From Diprion similis (lineage: Eukaryota; Arthropoda; Insecta; Hymenoptera; Diprionidae): a stretch of DNA of 64,000 bases. The stretch spans positions 17,856,001 to 17,920,000 of the forward strand of contig NC_060112.1 of assembly GCF_021155765.1 (NCBI RefSeq), given 5' to 3'. A program made the translations under genes and the position numbers. Under the pieces are notes generated by a model, which was not told the DNA's origin, searched no databases, and saw only the letters and a list, made by a program, of their open reading frames with translations. Shown piece by piece: positions 28,731 through 40,219 of the stretch (positions are counted from its first letter, which is position 1; each line of letters begins with the position of its first letter).

Positions 28731-31700
28731 TAAAGTTCCTGTTTCAATTCCGTAATACCGTACAGTTGTAGAAAAGATAATAAAAACATTCTATTTTATT
28801 TATCTCCTCGAAAATTTCAGTTCCGTGTATTTCTGAGTGTTGAAGTTTTTTTCCTTGTTCTTGGTAAATTATTTTTTTGTTATCACCTGTTTCTTTCTTA
28901 TCTAATCTCATTTGTTGCCCACGGAGGTTAAAGCGGTAAGTTTGAGTCGAAGTTTTTTTCGAATTAACCAAAGTGAACATATAATATAATTTAATGTATA
29001 TTATAAATATATATATATATATATTTAGATGCAAGTTTTAATTTAATAATTAAATAGATAAATACTATATGTATGTATATACAGTGAATTGAAGAAAGTG
29101 CTTCCGCAACAGGTTGCATATTCGTTTGTGTGATCGCGAGGTGCAAATGTGCTAGAGTTTTTACTTGTGCAGCACGTATGATTTCTAACGAATGCATGTG
29201 TTTATTATGTGCATATCTATCACACAAGTACCGTGTATCCAATTCCTGCTCTAACGTAAATTTATGCATAGCTGAAGTAAAAAATTAATATGAACATAAC
29301 GGATGAGTGAAAAGTAGTCCAATCGCTTTTCAAATCGGTCAAGAGGTAGGAAGTGCGTCTAGAGAAAATACGAAAGCTGCCCTGCAGGTGCTGCGAGTGC
29401 AGTAGATGATCAATGACCTACCTAGTCGATAGATCCGACGATCGATGCAATCGGAAATCTCCGGTTACCGCGCAAATTCCGTACACTTGACGGTGAATTT
29501 TTATTAAGAAAAAAAAAAAAAAAAGTGTCAGCGTTATTCGAAGCAGTAACAAAAAGTTTGCCGACTTTGTTTTACCCTCCGTTTTGCTTAGAAATTTTTC
29601 TACTCGAAATGATGGATGACGATTATGACAGTTTTTTTTTTTTTTTATCGCGCGAAAAAAGATAATATTGATATAGTGATTGAGGGAAGGACGGAGGAAG
29701 AAATAATTTATTGGATTCACGTTAATAGTATGATTTAGAATAAATATCATGGAGTGTAAATTTTTTTCCACGTTATTGGATTCTCTAAACTCGCATTTTT
29801 TCTAAAAAAAAATATTTTGCCTCAATTCAAGGGGTTTTATTGCAATTTTAATAATTTGGATTGCGGTACAGTTTAAATTATAACTATAGAAGAAATGTTT
29901 CAATCAGCATTTTTGTTCCTCTTTCAAATCTCTAAATGCGTATTATTATTGTTATTGGTTTTTTTTTTTTACGAATTCTACAATTAAAAACACTGATTTA
30001 TTTTCATTATGAAAAAGTGGGATCGAGCCTGTGATAGTTATTTTCGATTTGTATTTTTTCAAAAATTCTGTTTCTGAACATTTTTGTCTGAAAGTTGTAG
30101 TTAACGCTGAGCCAACGTTTAAAAGTAGAGATGGAAAAATTTCAAGGGTCGTAAAAATACTGCATTCGACGGCGAGAATATTGCAGTTAATTCGCGAGGC
30201 TCTAATTTCTTCTATGTATTAATATACGTTACGAATGCCGTTTCCGGCAACTGCCAGCTGTCGAATTTTGCGAGTGAGTATAACAATTACTGTTTTTAAA
30301 AATTCGACAGTCATAGCCGCGGTTAAACGGCGCGAACAAAAATTTTAATTAAAAAAAATCTCACCTTTTAATTCGTACGGATGACGCAGGCTTGACGAAG
30401 AAGCAAAAAAATAAATAAAAATACAATTAGAGAAACGAAAAAAGTAGTTCAAATTATTCTACCTTAATGGATAAATTTTAGAATTTCTTTTTTACTTTTT
30501 CCATCCTTTGAATCGAATGAATCGATTGATTTCCCTCCACAATAATTTAATTCGGCCAAAGAGTTAACTTGACGAATTGCAATCTCGAACACTTTTCGCC
30601 CTACTTTATTGACTACATTATACCTATTGCAATTCCATTGAGATCGGTCCTGCATTATGCGAAGGTTATAACTATGAAAACTAATTGATTTCACGATTGT
30701 ATCGACAACGAATGCCAAGCGAACGCCGATCGAGTGATCGTGCAGCTATAGTAAACGAAAGGATTTTTGTTTAAGTTATACGCTCTATGTGTACAAATTT
30801 CCACACATGTATGCATAAAATGTGTAATAAGAAGTCGGTGAATTAGAGTGAAAATGATTGAATTTATCAGCAGTTTCGTGCCTTAAAATTCAAGAGACGA
30901 CTGATTCGACTGTGAAGAAAAAATAATATCTACTTACTTGCAAGATTTTGATACCGAATTATTTACATGGTCGAAATTACAGAAAACAGTAATCATAGGC
31001 ATAAAATCGAATCAAAAAATATGCACTAATTAAGGTATATCTCGTTTCCCGCCCAGAAAAATCAGGACGAATTGAAAAAAGACGTAAAAGAAAATAATTT
31101 TTTAATAATTGAAACATTTAGAAAATTCACGTATAATTCGAATGATTTTTGTGAAAATTTTTGAAAATAAAAAGCAATGTCTCAACTCGATAGTTACAGA
31201 CGTTAAGGAATGCTACAGTTTATTGAGATTAAGAATGTGGGATATATATATTATAAAGCAGCTTTACGAACACGATGAAACTACTGCTATAGACAAGTAT
31301 AGTGTAGAGTTTAAAAATAAACGAGTGAGTCACGCGATGGAAATTATTTAACGCCCAATCCACGTGCGATTTTTTTTTTACTTTCTTTTTTCCTCATTCC
31401 TTCTTTTATCATATTATTAATAAAATTGAACCGTTTAACATATGAGCGTCATATCTCTTTTTTAACCCGTCTTCCACCTTAACATGAGGTGTCAAAACTA
31501 CCTAAGAGGCATCAGAGGCATGACTTATGACTGTTTACTATAATATACAGGAATAAGAAAAAAAATAAGGCGAGGAGAAAACGAGCTTGAACAGAGGCTG
31601 CGGATCGTTGCAAACGGCAATGAAGAGACTCGAAATGATAATCACGGGCATTGATATAATGAGGACACAAAACGTTAAGTGAAAACACAAAGTGCCTCAG

Positions 31701-32339
31701 CCTATAATTGCTGTGAGCATTTGCAAACTCCGGCACACATTAGAAACTGTCCGTTCGACCTGCGTCGAAACTACCAAAAAAATGCCTTTTTTTTGTTTGC
31801 CCAACGAAACATGTAAGGCTGTGCGACCTCAGATAATATCATATAGCTACTATAATAAGGTAAAATGGTGGCAAGATAGGATAATAAAATTCCATTGTTA
31901 CTTATCACTACTGCATTATCTCATACACGTATATTATACGTATATATTATTATTATTACACTTGTAGTTGCGAACTTTCGAGGACAATATTTATTGTTAA
32001 TCTTTGCAGTGGTATATATGTAAGTATAGAATTGTTGCTACATACATACGGCAGTGAGAAATTAGACAAAACTGTACCGACTCGCCTGCAGAATTGTGAA
32101 ATAGTAAAACACATACTTAAACCTTTGAGTCATAGAAATAAGTATGTTTACCACCAATTTTGTATTCATTTTTTTTTTCCTTTTTGGATAGTCAGAAAAC
32201 TTTTCAGACATTTTTTTGCGGTTTTTTCCTATTTCTGATAGTGTACTAGTATGTTTTCAACACTCGGTTGTAGTTATTGTGATATAATGTAAATCATTAT
32301 TGTGAGAGAAAAATTAATTGAAGACATTTTTTAAATAAA

Positions 32340-32637
32340 AATTTGTATTTAATTTTTAGTTTGAAAAAATTCAAGATAGCGGATTTATTATGACGGATGA
32401 AAATTTCAAATGCGATCGAATCCGGAGAAAAAACTCTGGCCAGAGGTTTTACGGGTCACTGATTCCGAATCTGAAATCAGATTTTTTAAATTCAGTGCAG
32501 CGAGTCCGATCAACGACCCCGAGAACCCCTGCATAAAGTTTTTCAACCGTATTCGATGAAATTTGTGATTTTAGAAATCTGATTTCAGATTCGTAATAAG
32601 ACTTATAATATAGTATAAAGGCTGACTCAAAGGGTTA
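32340..32637. repeat. Probable dispersed repeat with internal inverted repeat
   Basis: The segment runs from the A/T-rich lead-in through a motif resembling TTCAAGATAGCGGATT to a terminal CAAAGGGTTAA. Inside it, CGAATCTGAAATCAGATTT at 32466 is repeated in inverse orientation ending at 32593, with about 19 nt matching perfectly and the flanks partly. The arrangement looks like part of a multicopy insect repeat family. The borders are my estimate and the family assignment is inference. Confidence 0.45.
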
Positions 32638-33084
32638 AAAGTGTTTCAAATTCATAGTTTCGTTGATCGCCCGTGTATTCAATGGAAGTGAGGTAATTTC
32701 ATTTTCATAATTTTCTTTCCGTTATTGATGAGAAATAAAACTTATAGTGAAACATTGAAAACCGAAAATAAGTTTTAAAATGAGGACTGATGAGGATAGG
32801 CCGATAATTATTTTCTGTAAACGAAGGGTATAATAATTGATAAAATCGATTACCACGATTTCGAAACTGACTGCAAATATCTAAATTATACAAAGTGTAC
32901 GAAGTCTGGGCGATTCGTAAAATACCAAATAAATGAATAAATAAAAACTAAGAAAACGGCGTCTCTTCGGTCGGGATAAAAGGAAATCCGTCGGTACAGA
33001 CACCCCTCCGCGTATCGTGCAACCCTTGTCAGCGGTGCCATCTGGCGGTGCAAATGATCGATAGAAAAAAGAGCGAGCCGACAA

Positions 33085-33125
33085 AGGCATCAGGCAGGCA
33101 TCAGGCAGGCAGGCAGGCAAGCAGG
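33085..33125. repeat. GGCA-rich short tandem repeat
   Basis: CATCAGGCAGG is duplicated and then passes into AGGC tetranucleotide repeats. It is a small minisatellite inside the CpG-richer segment. Confidence 0.85.
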
Positions 33126-33706
33126 GGAACGAAGGAACGAACCCCACCCCTCGGCAAGAAAATTTCTATCCCCTATTCGACAGGCAGTGAGTGTACCGGG
33201 GGCCGTTAGAGCCGCGTGTGACGGTCGGACTCGGATTGACTGAAGCGTAAAGTAGAAAAATTGAACGTTTAAGACGATCACTTGGCCTGAGTAATCGATC
33301 AAGATCGTAATTAGAATTTAACGTATGTAACGGGACGAAGTTGGCGGTGGATAAGCCGATGCATAAGGGGCAGAGAATGTCGGGACGAAAGACCGGTGAA
33401 GAGAAGCTCGAGTGCGTAAGGGAGGGTAAAAACTGATCTATCCTGACGTGAGTATGATTCATATACGTATAGGTATGTATACATATAGCGAAGATAAGGA
33501 AAGTGACGGAAGAAAACGAGACGTAGAGTTTGATGAATTTTCAAACCAACTTCATCGACACTTTGCGGAATAGGGATAAATTCTTCGCGCCAATGTTTAA
33601 CTGCGGCAAAGTAAAACGTGTGGATAGAATAGTTTCGTGCAAGTTATTAAGGAGACCGAGAGACGAACGAAATACCTGTAGAGCTTTGTTGGTTCAAGTG
33701 CAGTCT

Positions 33707-33742
33707 GCGAAGTGTTGCGAAGTGTTGCGAAGTGTTGCGAAG
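33707..33742. repeat. 10-bp tandem repeat, ~3.6 copies
   Basis: Unit GCGAAGTGTT is repeated three times perfectly with a partial fourth copy (GCGAAG). Confidence 0.93.
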
Positions 33743-35631
33743 CTTTTTCATCGCGTTACGTAACTTTGGTGTTGGGTAAAGTTACGATTGTAGTTTAACG
33801 GCGTCGTTTCTTCTTCTACAGATATATCGGAAACGATATCACCGTGTCTAAGCGTTACTTTGCAAAACCGATAAGAGGAATCGGTCTCACTTGGCAGTTA
33901 CTGAATTTCATGTCAAACAATATTTCCTACGATATTCGAGCATGAGAATCAAGCCTGCAATCGCTTCTCAATCGTGAAGAGGCTGGGATCAGCTGATTTA
34001 TATAAAAATACATTGATATAACTACTGACGTATGCGGATCTTAAAGAGTTCTAAATTCTGTATGGATTTATGGACACGAGTTTTAGATCTCGGGGTAAAT
34101 AGACGCGATTGAGATGAAAATAGTTAGGTAAGGCTAACTTGGCGATTCGTTGAAACAGGGGAAGCAGTTTCAACCGCATGTAAGTAGGAAAATCTGATCT
34201 TCGAACCAAACGGCTAGTTTGGTTACTGCAACGACGCGATTATCGAGCAAACAGAACCAACCATCCTTCACAACCGATGTCGTAACAAAATTTCGTAGAG
34301 AAGTTAGAAAGATGAGAGGATTATCCCGCACCTCGATTAGTATACATTTATTTTAAAAAATCTCAAAACTGTTTCGATTTAAGGGAATAACGAAAAATCG
34401 TGTCGTCAAGTTTCGATAATTCAGAACAACGTATCTTCCTTATCTTCGGCCGCATTCTCGGTTCTGCACAAACATTTCGTCGAGTGTCTACACACATGCA
34501 CGTGTGTACCGAAATACCGGGAATCTGTATCTACCAAGATCGATGAAACACGGAATTATTTTCATTCTCAAATTCCGTACGCGCTTTGTAAAACACAAGT
34601 TGAATTTTCCTTCTTAAAAGTAATTCCATCCCGACGCAATCCGGATCGACCCGTGACCTTCTTGTCGTGTAGTTCCTCCTCGTATCCCTCTGCAACGAAG
34701 AAAAATTTCTAACAGCGTCTAAAATTATCATCAGGCATAGAATACGGAGTGAAACAATAAGACGGAAATTAAACGATCGAGTCCAGAGTAGCGGATGTAA
34801 AATGAAATATGTAGATCCGCAGTTTATCAAGAAATATATCCCGCATCGTTTATACTTCCAAATACGTACTTAATTCAAATTTCGATCACGCATAGCTCAA
34901 CGCACGTGGGTATAAAAATCCGTTCCACTTATCATCTACATAATATCTAGGCAAAGTGTACCGCGCGTAATTAAATTCTTGGAAAAGAGCACGCGTTCTC
35001 GTTTTACGAACCTTGCGATATATTTTCTTCAACGACTGTACTTACACATTACAATACCTGTATATATAGGTACCTTATAATACACAAGAGAGACGGAATG
35101 GCGCGTGAGTATATGAAAATCGAAATATACATTATATCCAGGATATGTAATATGCATTGGTACAGTCACCGCAAAAAAAAAAAAAATCATTATTTCCACT
35201 GAACAGTATTTCGCAGTTATAAATTAGATCTCTAATTTTGTAAGCAACGTATCAATATCGTCTGGTTCATAATTTATATATACAGTTCAAATGAACTTTC
35301 AGTAATCTTGATTGATCCCGAGTTTTCATGCACGTTTACGAATCATGTAAGAATTTATTTATTTATTTTTTTTTTTATTACAGTAAATACTATTTTCGTC
35401 TATTTCATTCAAATATTACAACATCTGCCGAATCATAATTTTCGCATGGTATATAAAATTTTTTGACGAAATCGTCCGTTCGATATTCTTGGACACGTGT
35501 GCTAATACACTGACAATCACACACACATACACACAAGCATGATACACGTTCGAAAGCACGCCTATTTACCCAGCTGCGACATTTCTTTTACGATGATATT
35601 ATACGATCCGCTGTTACTCCTCGTATATACT

Positions 35632-35638
<7 letters not shown>

Positions 35639-35678
<40 letters not shown>

Positions 35679-35715
35679 TATATATATATAAATATAAATA
35701 TATATATGTATATAC
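35639..35715. repeat. (TA)n microsatellite, interrupted
   Basis: Pure TA from 35641 to 35674, then TA blocks broken by AAATA interruptions. It produces the Tyr/Ile run of a spurious - frame. Confidence 0.92.
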
Positions 35716-38235
35716 AAGTACAATGAACTCTGCGAGAGCGTAATTTCGCCGTTACACATGTCACTTATGTAACGATACCTTGATACGGGTCGGTTTGTTG
35801 GCATCGACGTGTTAATACAATCGAAAAAACTCTCTATGACAGCCTGATCGAGAAAATACAACGAACTTTATCATGCGGATACACCCAGGATGTAAATGTG
35901 CAGTGATCGTAAATCATAATTCGAAGTCGATTACTGATCGCGATTATACGAGCGATGAATACAAAGATCTATGTAGAATTAATCTGTTTATGCAGTGTAA
36001 AAAGTAACCATTTTGTTATGTCTTTGTTTGTGATTATTTTTTTTTTGGTCCACAACATTTGTGACTGGTATTATGATATTTAAGATGAATTCGTGTAGGT
36101 AGGATGAAACGTCGCCTTTCAAACGAACTCGAACAAATTCTTCCACGAGAATGATATACGACAGAAATTGTAATAGGGTGTAATTGAACCACCCGGCCGA
36201 TTCAGCCTTGTACTATTATAACTTGTTGAAACTGATTGTAGGCTATGAGAAACGTGCGGTCATGATTTTATGTATTTGAGAAACGAATGGCAAGTCTTTA
36301 GGATATACACAATCACATATTTACGCTCGACGAATAACATTTCGAGGTTACACAAATAAGTATTTAACTATTTATACTGTATAATCTTACATCATACATA
36401 TATATCTGCATAACGGATAAATTATTCGATCCAGTAGTTCTTAAGAGGTACTTTGCAATCCTAAAATAGTCATAATTGATACGAATCGTCTACCAAAGCG
36501 GCAACTATCTTTAGCAATAGGTATAGTATATAGTATAAACAATTTCCCGTTACAATACTGTTTTATAAACCTTGTAAATTTACATACCTATAGATAAAAT
36601 ATGTATTTATAGCAACACGAGTCGTGGCAACCTGGGATAATTCATAATTTATTAGAAATATGATATCATCATTTTCAGCAACAGCTCGCCGCGGCGATAA
36701 AATATTCTATTATACAGTGAATAAATTTCTTTTTTATTCCACAATATTTTAATCCAGAGCAACGAAGGAGAAAATTAAATTTTTTTTTAAACCCCTTGCC
36801 AATTTTGTAATCGCGTAGCGACGTTTGAAAGAACATAAATCAAAAAAGCGTAATTCAGTTTCTACTAAAACACAACAATCAGCTGTCTAAAATGTTCGAA
36901 TGTTAACCCAACGATCAAAACCAAGATCCCCTAAATTTTTCCAAGTCATTTTAAACCATGCAGAGCACCAGCTGAAACGAAATACTTAACTAAAAATTCA
37001 TTTCGCTCATCATCGATTCTTCATCCGCGCGGTTGTCGCAACAACTGTTACTAGGATACGAAAAATAGTTATTATCATAAAACAAATAATACAAAGTGAA
37101 ACAGAGTCGTATAATGTAAGCCATGCGATGTCAGACTTCAACGGATAGACCAAGGTTTTCTCTATTCCTAATCGATACAGGCTTGTACTTTAGGTATATT
37201 ATAATGAATACATATATACGTTGCGTTTAAAATACTGTGCGAGTTCAAATTAATACGAACACACATTTACTCACAAGTTTATTGATCCCTCAATGACACA
37301 GATGCGAAACAGGTGTGTTTTACGATAGATCAGAGGACAAAATATGATAAGATTCATCACATTTACTGTGAAAAATTATTTTTTTTTTTTTCTTCAAACC
37401 TTCACCAAGGATGAGTTTAATCTCTGCAGTTATTCCGAAGGTATAATCTCGGGTATAATATGAACATTAGGTATCCAATTTACTAATAATTCTCAGGTCA
37501 TCATAATCAGCATCTGCATCATAATCATCATTAGCTGCAAAAGTTTTGCAGCAGTTGGGTCAAAACATCCTTCCGTCACACGCTTAATTGAATTAAATAT
37601 TTGTATATTTTTTCTGCCAATAAGCAGATCTATTTCGTCGGAGAGAGTTTATCCTCAAAACGTAAGAGAGCGCAAAACTTAAAATCCAAAGGACGTCTTA
37701 TGCGCATTATAAAGATGTCCTTGGGGCCTTATGAATATTAGAAAACGGGCAAGAAGACATCCTTTAGACGTCTTTTTGACGACGTTAAGATGTATGGTGT
37801 CTGGGTGGGTATAACAATGACGATCTGAACTATTGCACGATCCTTTGTCATCGCGATAGCTAAAGAAACGTCCTCCAGCAACGAGCAATGCGGGATGAAA
37901 AAATGCGTTCCTTTAACATGAGATATAAGAAAGAATAACGTCATCGGGCTAAGGTTCAGGGAAGAATAGTGATATCGCCATTGGTTGGAGCGTTATAAAG
38001 TGCGTTCCTGACAATTGACGTATACGGATAAAATTAAGCACACCAAAGCATCTGCAGATAACTTATCTTTGCCGTTTAATATGGTTACACAAAAAAGTTA
38101 AGAACCGTGACTTTGTTACCGAGGAAAGATTTACAACAAGAAAAATAAGTGGGTAAAGGATATAATAAAAAAAAAAAAAAAACATGGCAAGGGAATGTTG
38201 ATGAACCAAATTATAACTTACACGCGTTGTATAAG

Positions 38236-38242
<7 letters not shown>

Positions 38243-38282
<40 letters not shown>
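38243..38282. repeat. (AT)20 microsatellite
   Basis: Uninterrupted AT run of 40 bp. Confidence 0.93.
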
Positions 38283-38285
<3 letters not shown>

Positions 38286-40160
38286 ACCGCATGTTTATAA
38301 AGTTTCGTACTTATTCTATATTCTCAACACGTATGTATGTACATACATTGTACACATCTATAGCTAATTATCGGCTTTTCCTTACATCCAAAGTTTCGCT
38401 CGCGTGGTTAAGACGAGCTGGAAAACGAAGTCGTTCGAAAATTCAATACGCCACAATCTTCAGCCCCCAATTTTCTCCCCTTCGTGTTGCTATGTATGAA
38501 ATATTGAGATTCTCTCCCTTTCTCCCTCTCTCGGTTCTGCAATCAAGGAATAAAATATTTCGTGAGAGTTCCGTAAGAAAAGAAAAAAAGTCGAACAAAG
38601 ATTCGCAAGCCTAATTCACAATGCATACACCGAGTCCCCTGTTCACCGTCTGAGACGTTCTTACATGCAAATTGACATATCGTGAAATTTTTATGTACCC
38701 ATAAATAACAAGCAGATTGAATTTTATTTCTTTCATCATAACCGAAAAAAAACAATTCTCTGTACAAAATGCGAATTAGTTTATTATAATAGGTATAATT
38801 AGAAAATCCAGTACACATATCATACTTTTCTACTTGATTAAGGTTATACCCGTAACGTATATATTTTACGAACCAGATTCGGTAATTTGATACGTTAATG
38901 AAGCAATAAATCGATGTTAAGTCCTTATTTGTGTGAAAAAAATTTGGTAAACCAAACGAACATATTCAATGTTGAAACTGTAGTATCGACAGCTAAAAAA
39001 AAAAATTTAGACAGCAGAAATACGATATGCAGATAAACTTTGAGTCGATATCGAAGTAACGAAAAATTTTCAAACCACGTTTAAAGCGAGCAAATGAGTC
39101 CCACGACACAGACTCATAGAGCATATCTACGCCTAGTTCACGAGAAACGAAGTCACCCACTTACAGGACTAGAGCAACGGAATATCGCCGAGTTGCCGTT
39201 CATGCTATCATTTATATTAACGGATGGATCGATTCCCTTATACCTATCTATCAGTTTTTATCCGCCGGCGCAAAGGCTCGTATCAGTCTACACTATGCAA
39301 CGTGAATAGCAAGTACCGACGTATGATTACATCGGGAACCCCAGAATGCCGTGTGTGAGAATTCGAGGGTACAGAGAAGAAGTACGGACTGTACTTGAGA
39401 TTGACCGAGGTCCAGACTTCTCTGCCTTAAGAAATTACGTCGAGCCGACTTGCAAGTTGCACCGACTTGTATTCCGTTCTAATCTCCTTGTGTTATTACG
39501 AGATTGCAGAATTACGTAGTAACGTTAGCGTATAACGGAAAAGGTTGTTTTTTCCGTCATTTACAGTTAATTTCTGATATTGAGTAAAGTGTAATAAAGC
39601 AGAACATGCGCGTACTTTGAAAAGTTAAAGTCATAGAATTCTTTAAGTATAAAAATTTTCAACTTAACGATATTTATTTGACATACCAAGTACATACATA
39701 TAGATAGATATTATTATATGTATACGACGGGAACAAACGACGGTAAAAAAATATGAGCAATATTTATTAATTGACTGTTATATGAATAATGACAAATGCC
39801 GGTGTGACTATCGCGCTAATTGAATGTTAGTTGTAATATGTATATACGTGTATGGATGGTTCGGTGACAAAGCGTGGGATCGTTTTCAATAAGAGGTTAA
39901 GAATAGGAAAAATCGAGAGACAGTAAAGTACAGAGAATTTGTTCCGAGTGTATCAGTGTCAGGTGCATCTCTCTTCTACCTCATTACACTACATGTATAT
40001 GTATGTATGTACGTATGAATGTATAGAAAAGCTGCGAATGAGACATGACTGGAGCCTCGGTTTCCAAGCAGCAGCTTAAACCCACATGTATTCATTCCTA
40101 CATCCTCTCCGCGTGTAACAGATCGGAGGATTTTAAACTCGGTCAATGCACCGTTGTGTT

Positions 40161-40219
40161 ACAGTGGCTGCGTCAGTGACCGTGATCTGCTGAACTGTAC
40201 ATTGGAGAGTGAAAATAAG
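40161..40219 (+). promoter_or_regulatory. Possible 3' splice site and 5' UTR end before the FAR start codon
   Basis: TGTGTTACAG ending at 40164 fits an acceptor, leaving 55 nt of leader before the ATG at 40220. The leader is open in the coding frame but has no upstream in-frame ATG. If used, the promoter lies upstream, possibly kilobases away. Otherwise transcription could begin near 39,950-40,100, where sequence composition is unremarkable. Confidence 0.3.

Larger units (their letters stand above)
13531..32339. other. Long gene-poor AT-rich stretch
   Basis: Nearly 19 kb in which I find no exon set with a recognisable product. Open frames are below about 145 codons. The longest (28192-28626, -) is held open partly by a poly-A/T tract encoding Phe. 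Content is simple repeats, A-runs and small hairpins, for example a perfect 20-bp palindrome at 14042-14061 and a 12-bp stem at 30258-30310. It may be intergenic or a very long intron; noncoding RNA genes cannot be excluded from sequence alone. Confidence 0.55.
32940..33800 (+). promoter_or_regulatory. CpG-richer segment, possible promoter or untranslated first exon
   Basis: Base composition shifts here to higher G+C with frequent CpG, unlike the AT-rich flanks. No frame looks like a real protein: the 76-codon frame starting at the ATG near 33533 runs into a tandem repeat. A strong donor-like GTGAGTAT at 33448 could end an untranslated exon. The nearest + strand coding start is the acyl-CoA reductase at 40220, which has a plausible acceptor at 40161-40164, so this could be its distant 5' exon. 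That link is inference; a noncoding RNA start is an alternative. Confidence 0.3.
33801..39958. other. AT-rich flank upstream of the acyl-CoA reductase gene
   Basis: No supported coding sequence. The segment contains two long TA/AT microsatellites and short frames encoding Tyr-Ile runs derived from them. It is either intergenic DNA or the first intron of the reductase gene if transcription starts near 33 kb. Confidence 0.55.

Noticed and set aside
35562..35861. 99-codon - frame rich in Tyr-Ile
   Set aside because: It is produced by the TA microsatellite.
37678..37790. Repeated GGACGTCT / GATGTCCT / AGACATCC motifs
   Set aside because: Several short direct and inverted near-copies exist, but no consistent unit or border could be defined.
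40154..40219. N-terminal extension of the acyl-CoA reductase upstream of MGTTN
   Set aside because: The frame is open but begins at TTG with no ATG, and a plausible acceptor lies inside it; the ATG at 40220 is preferred.
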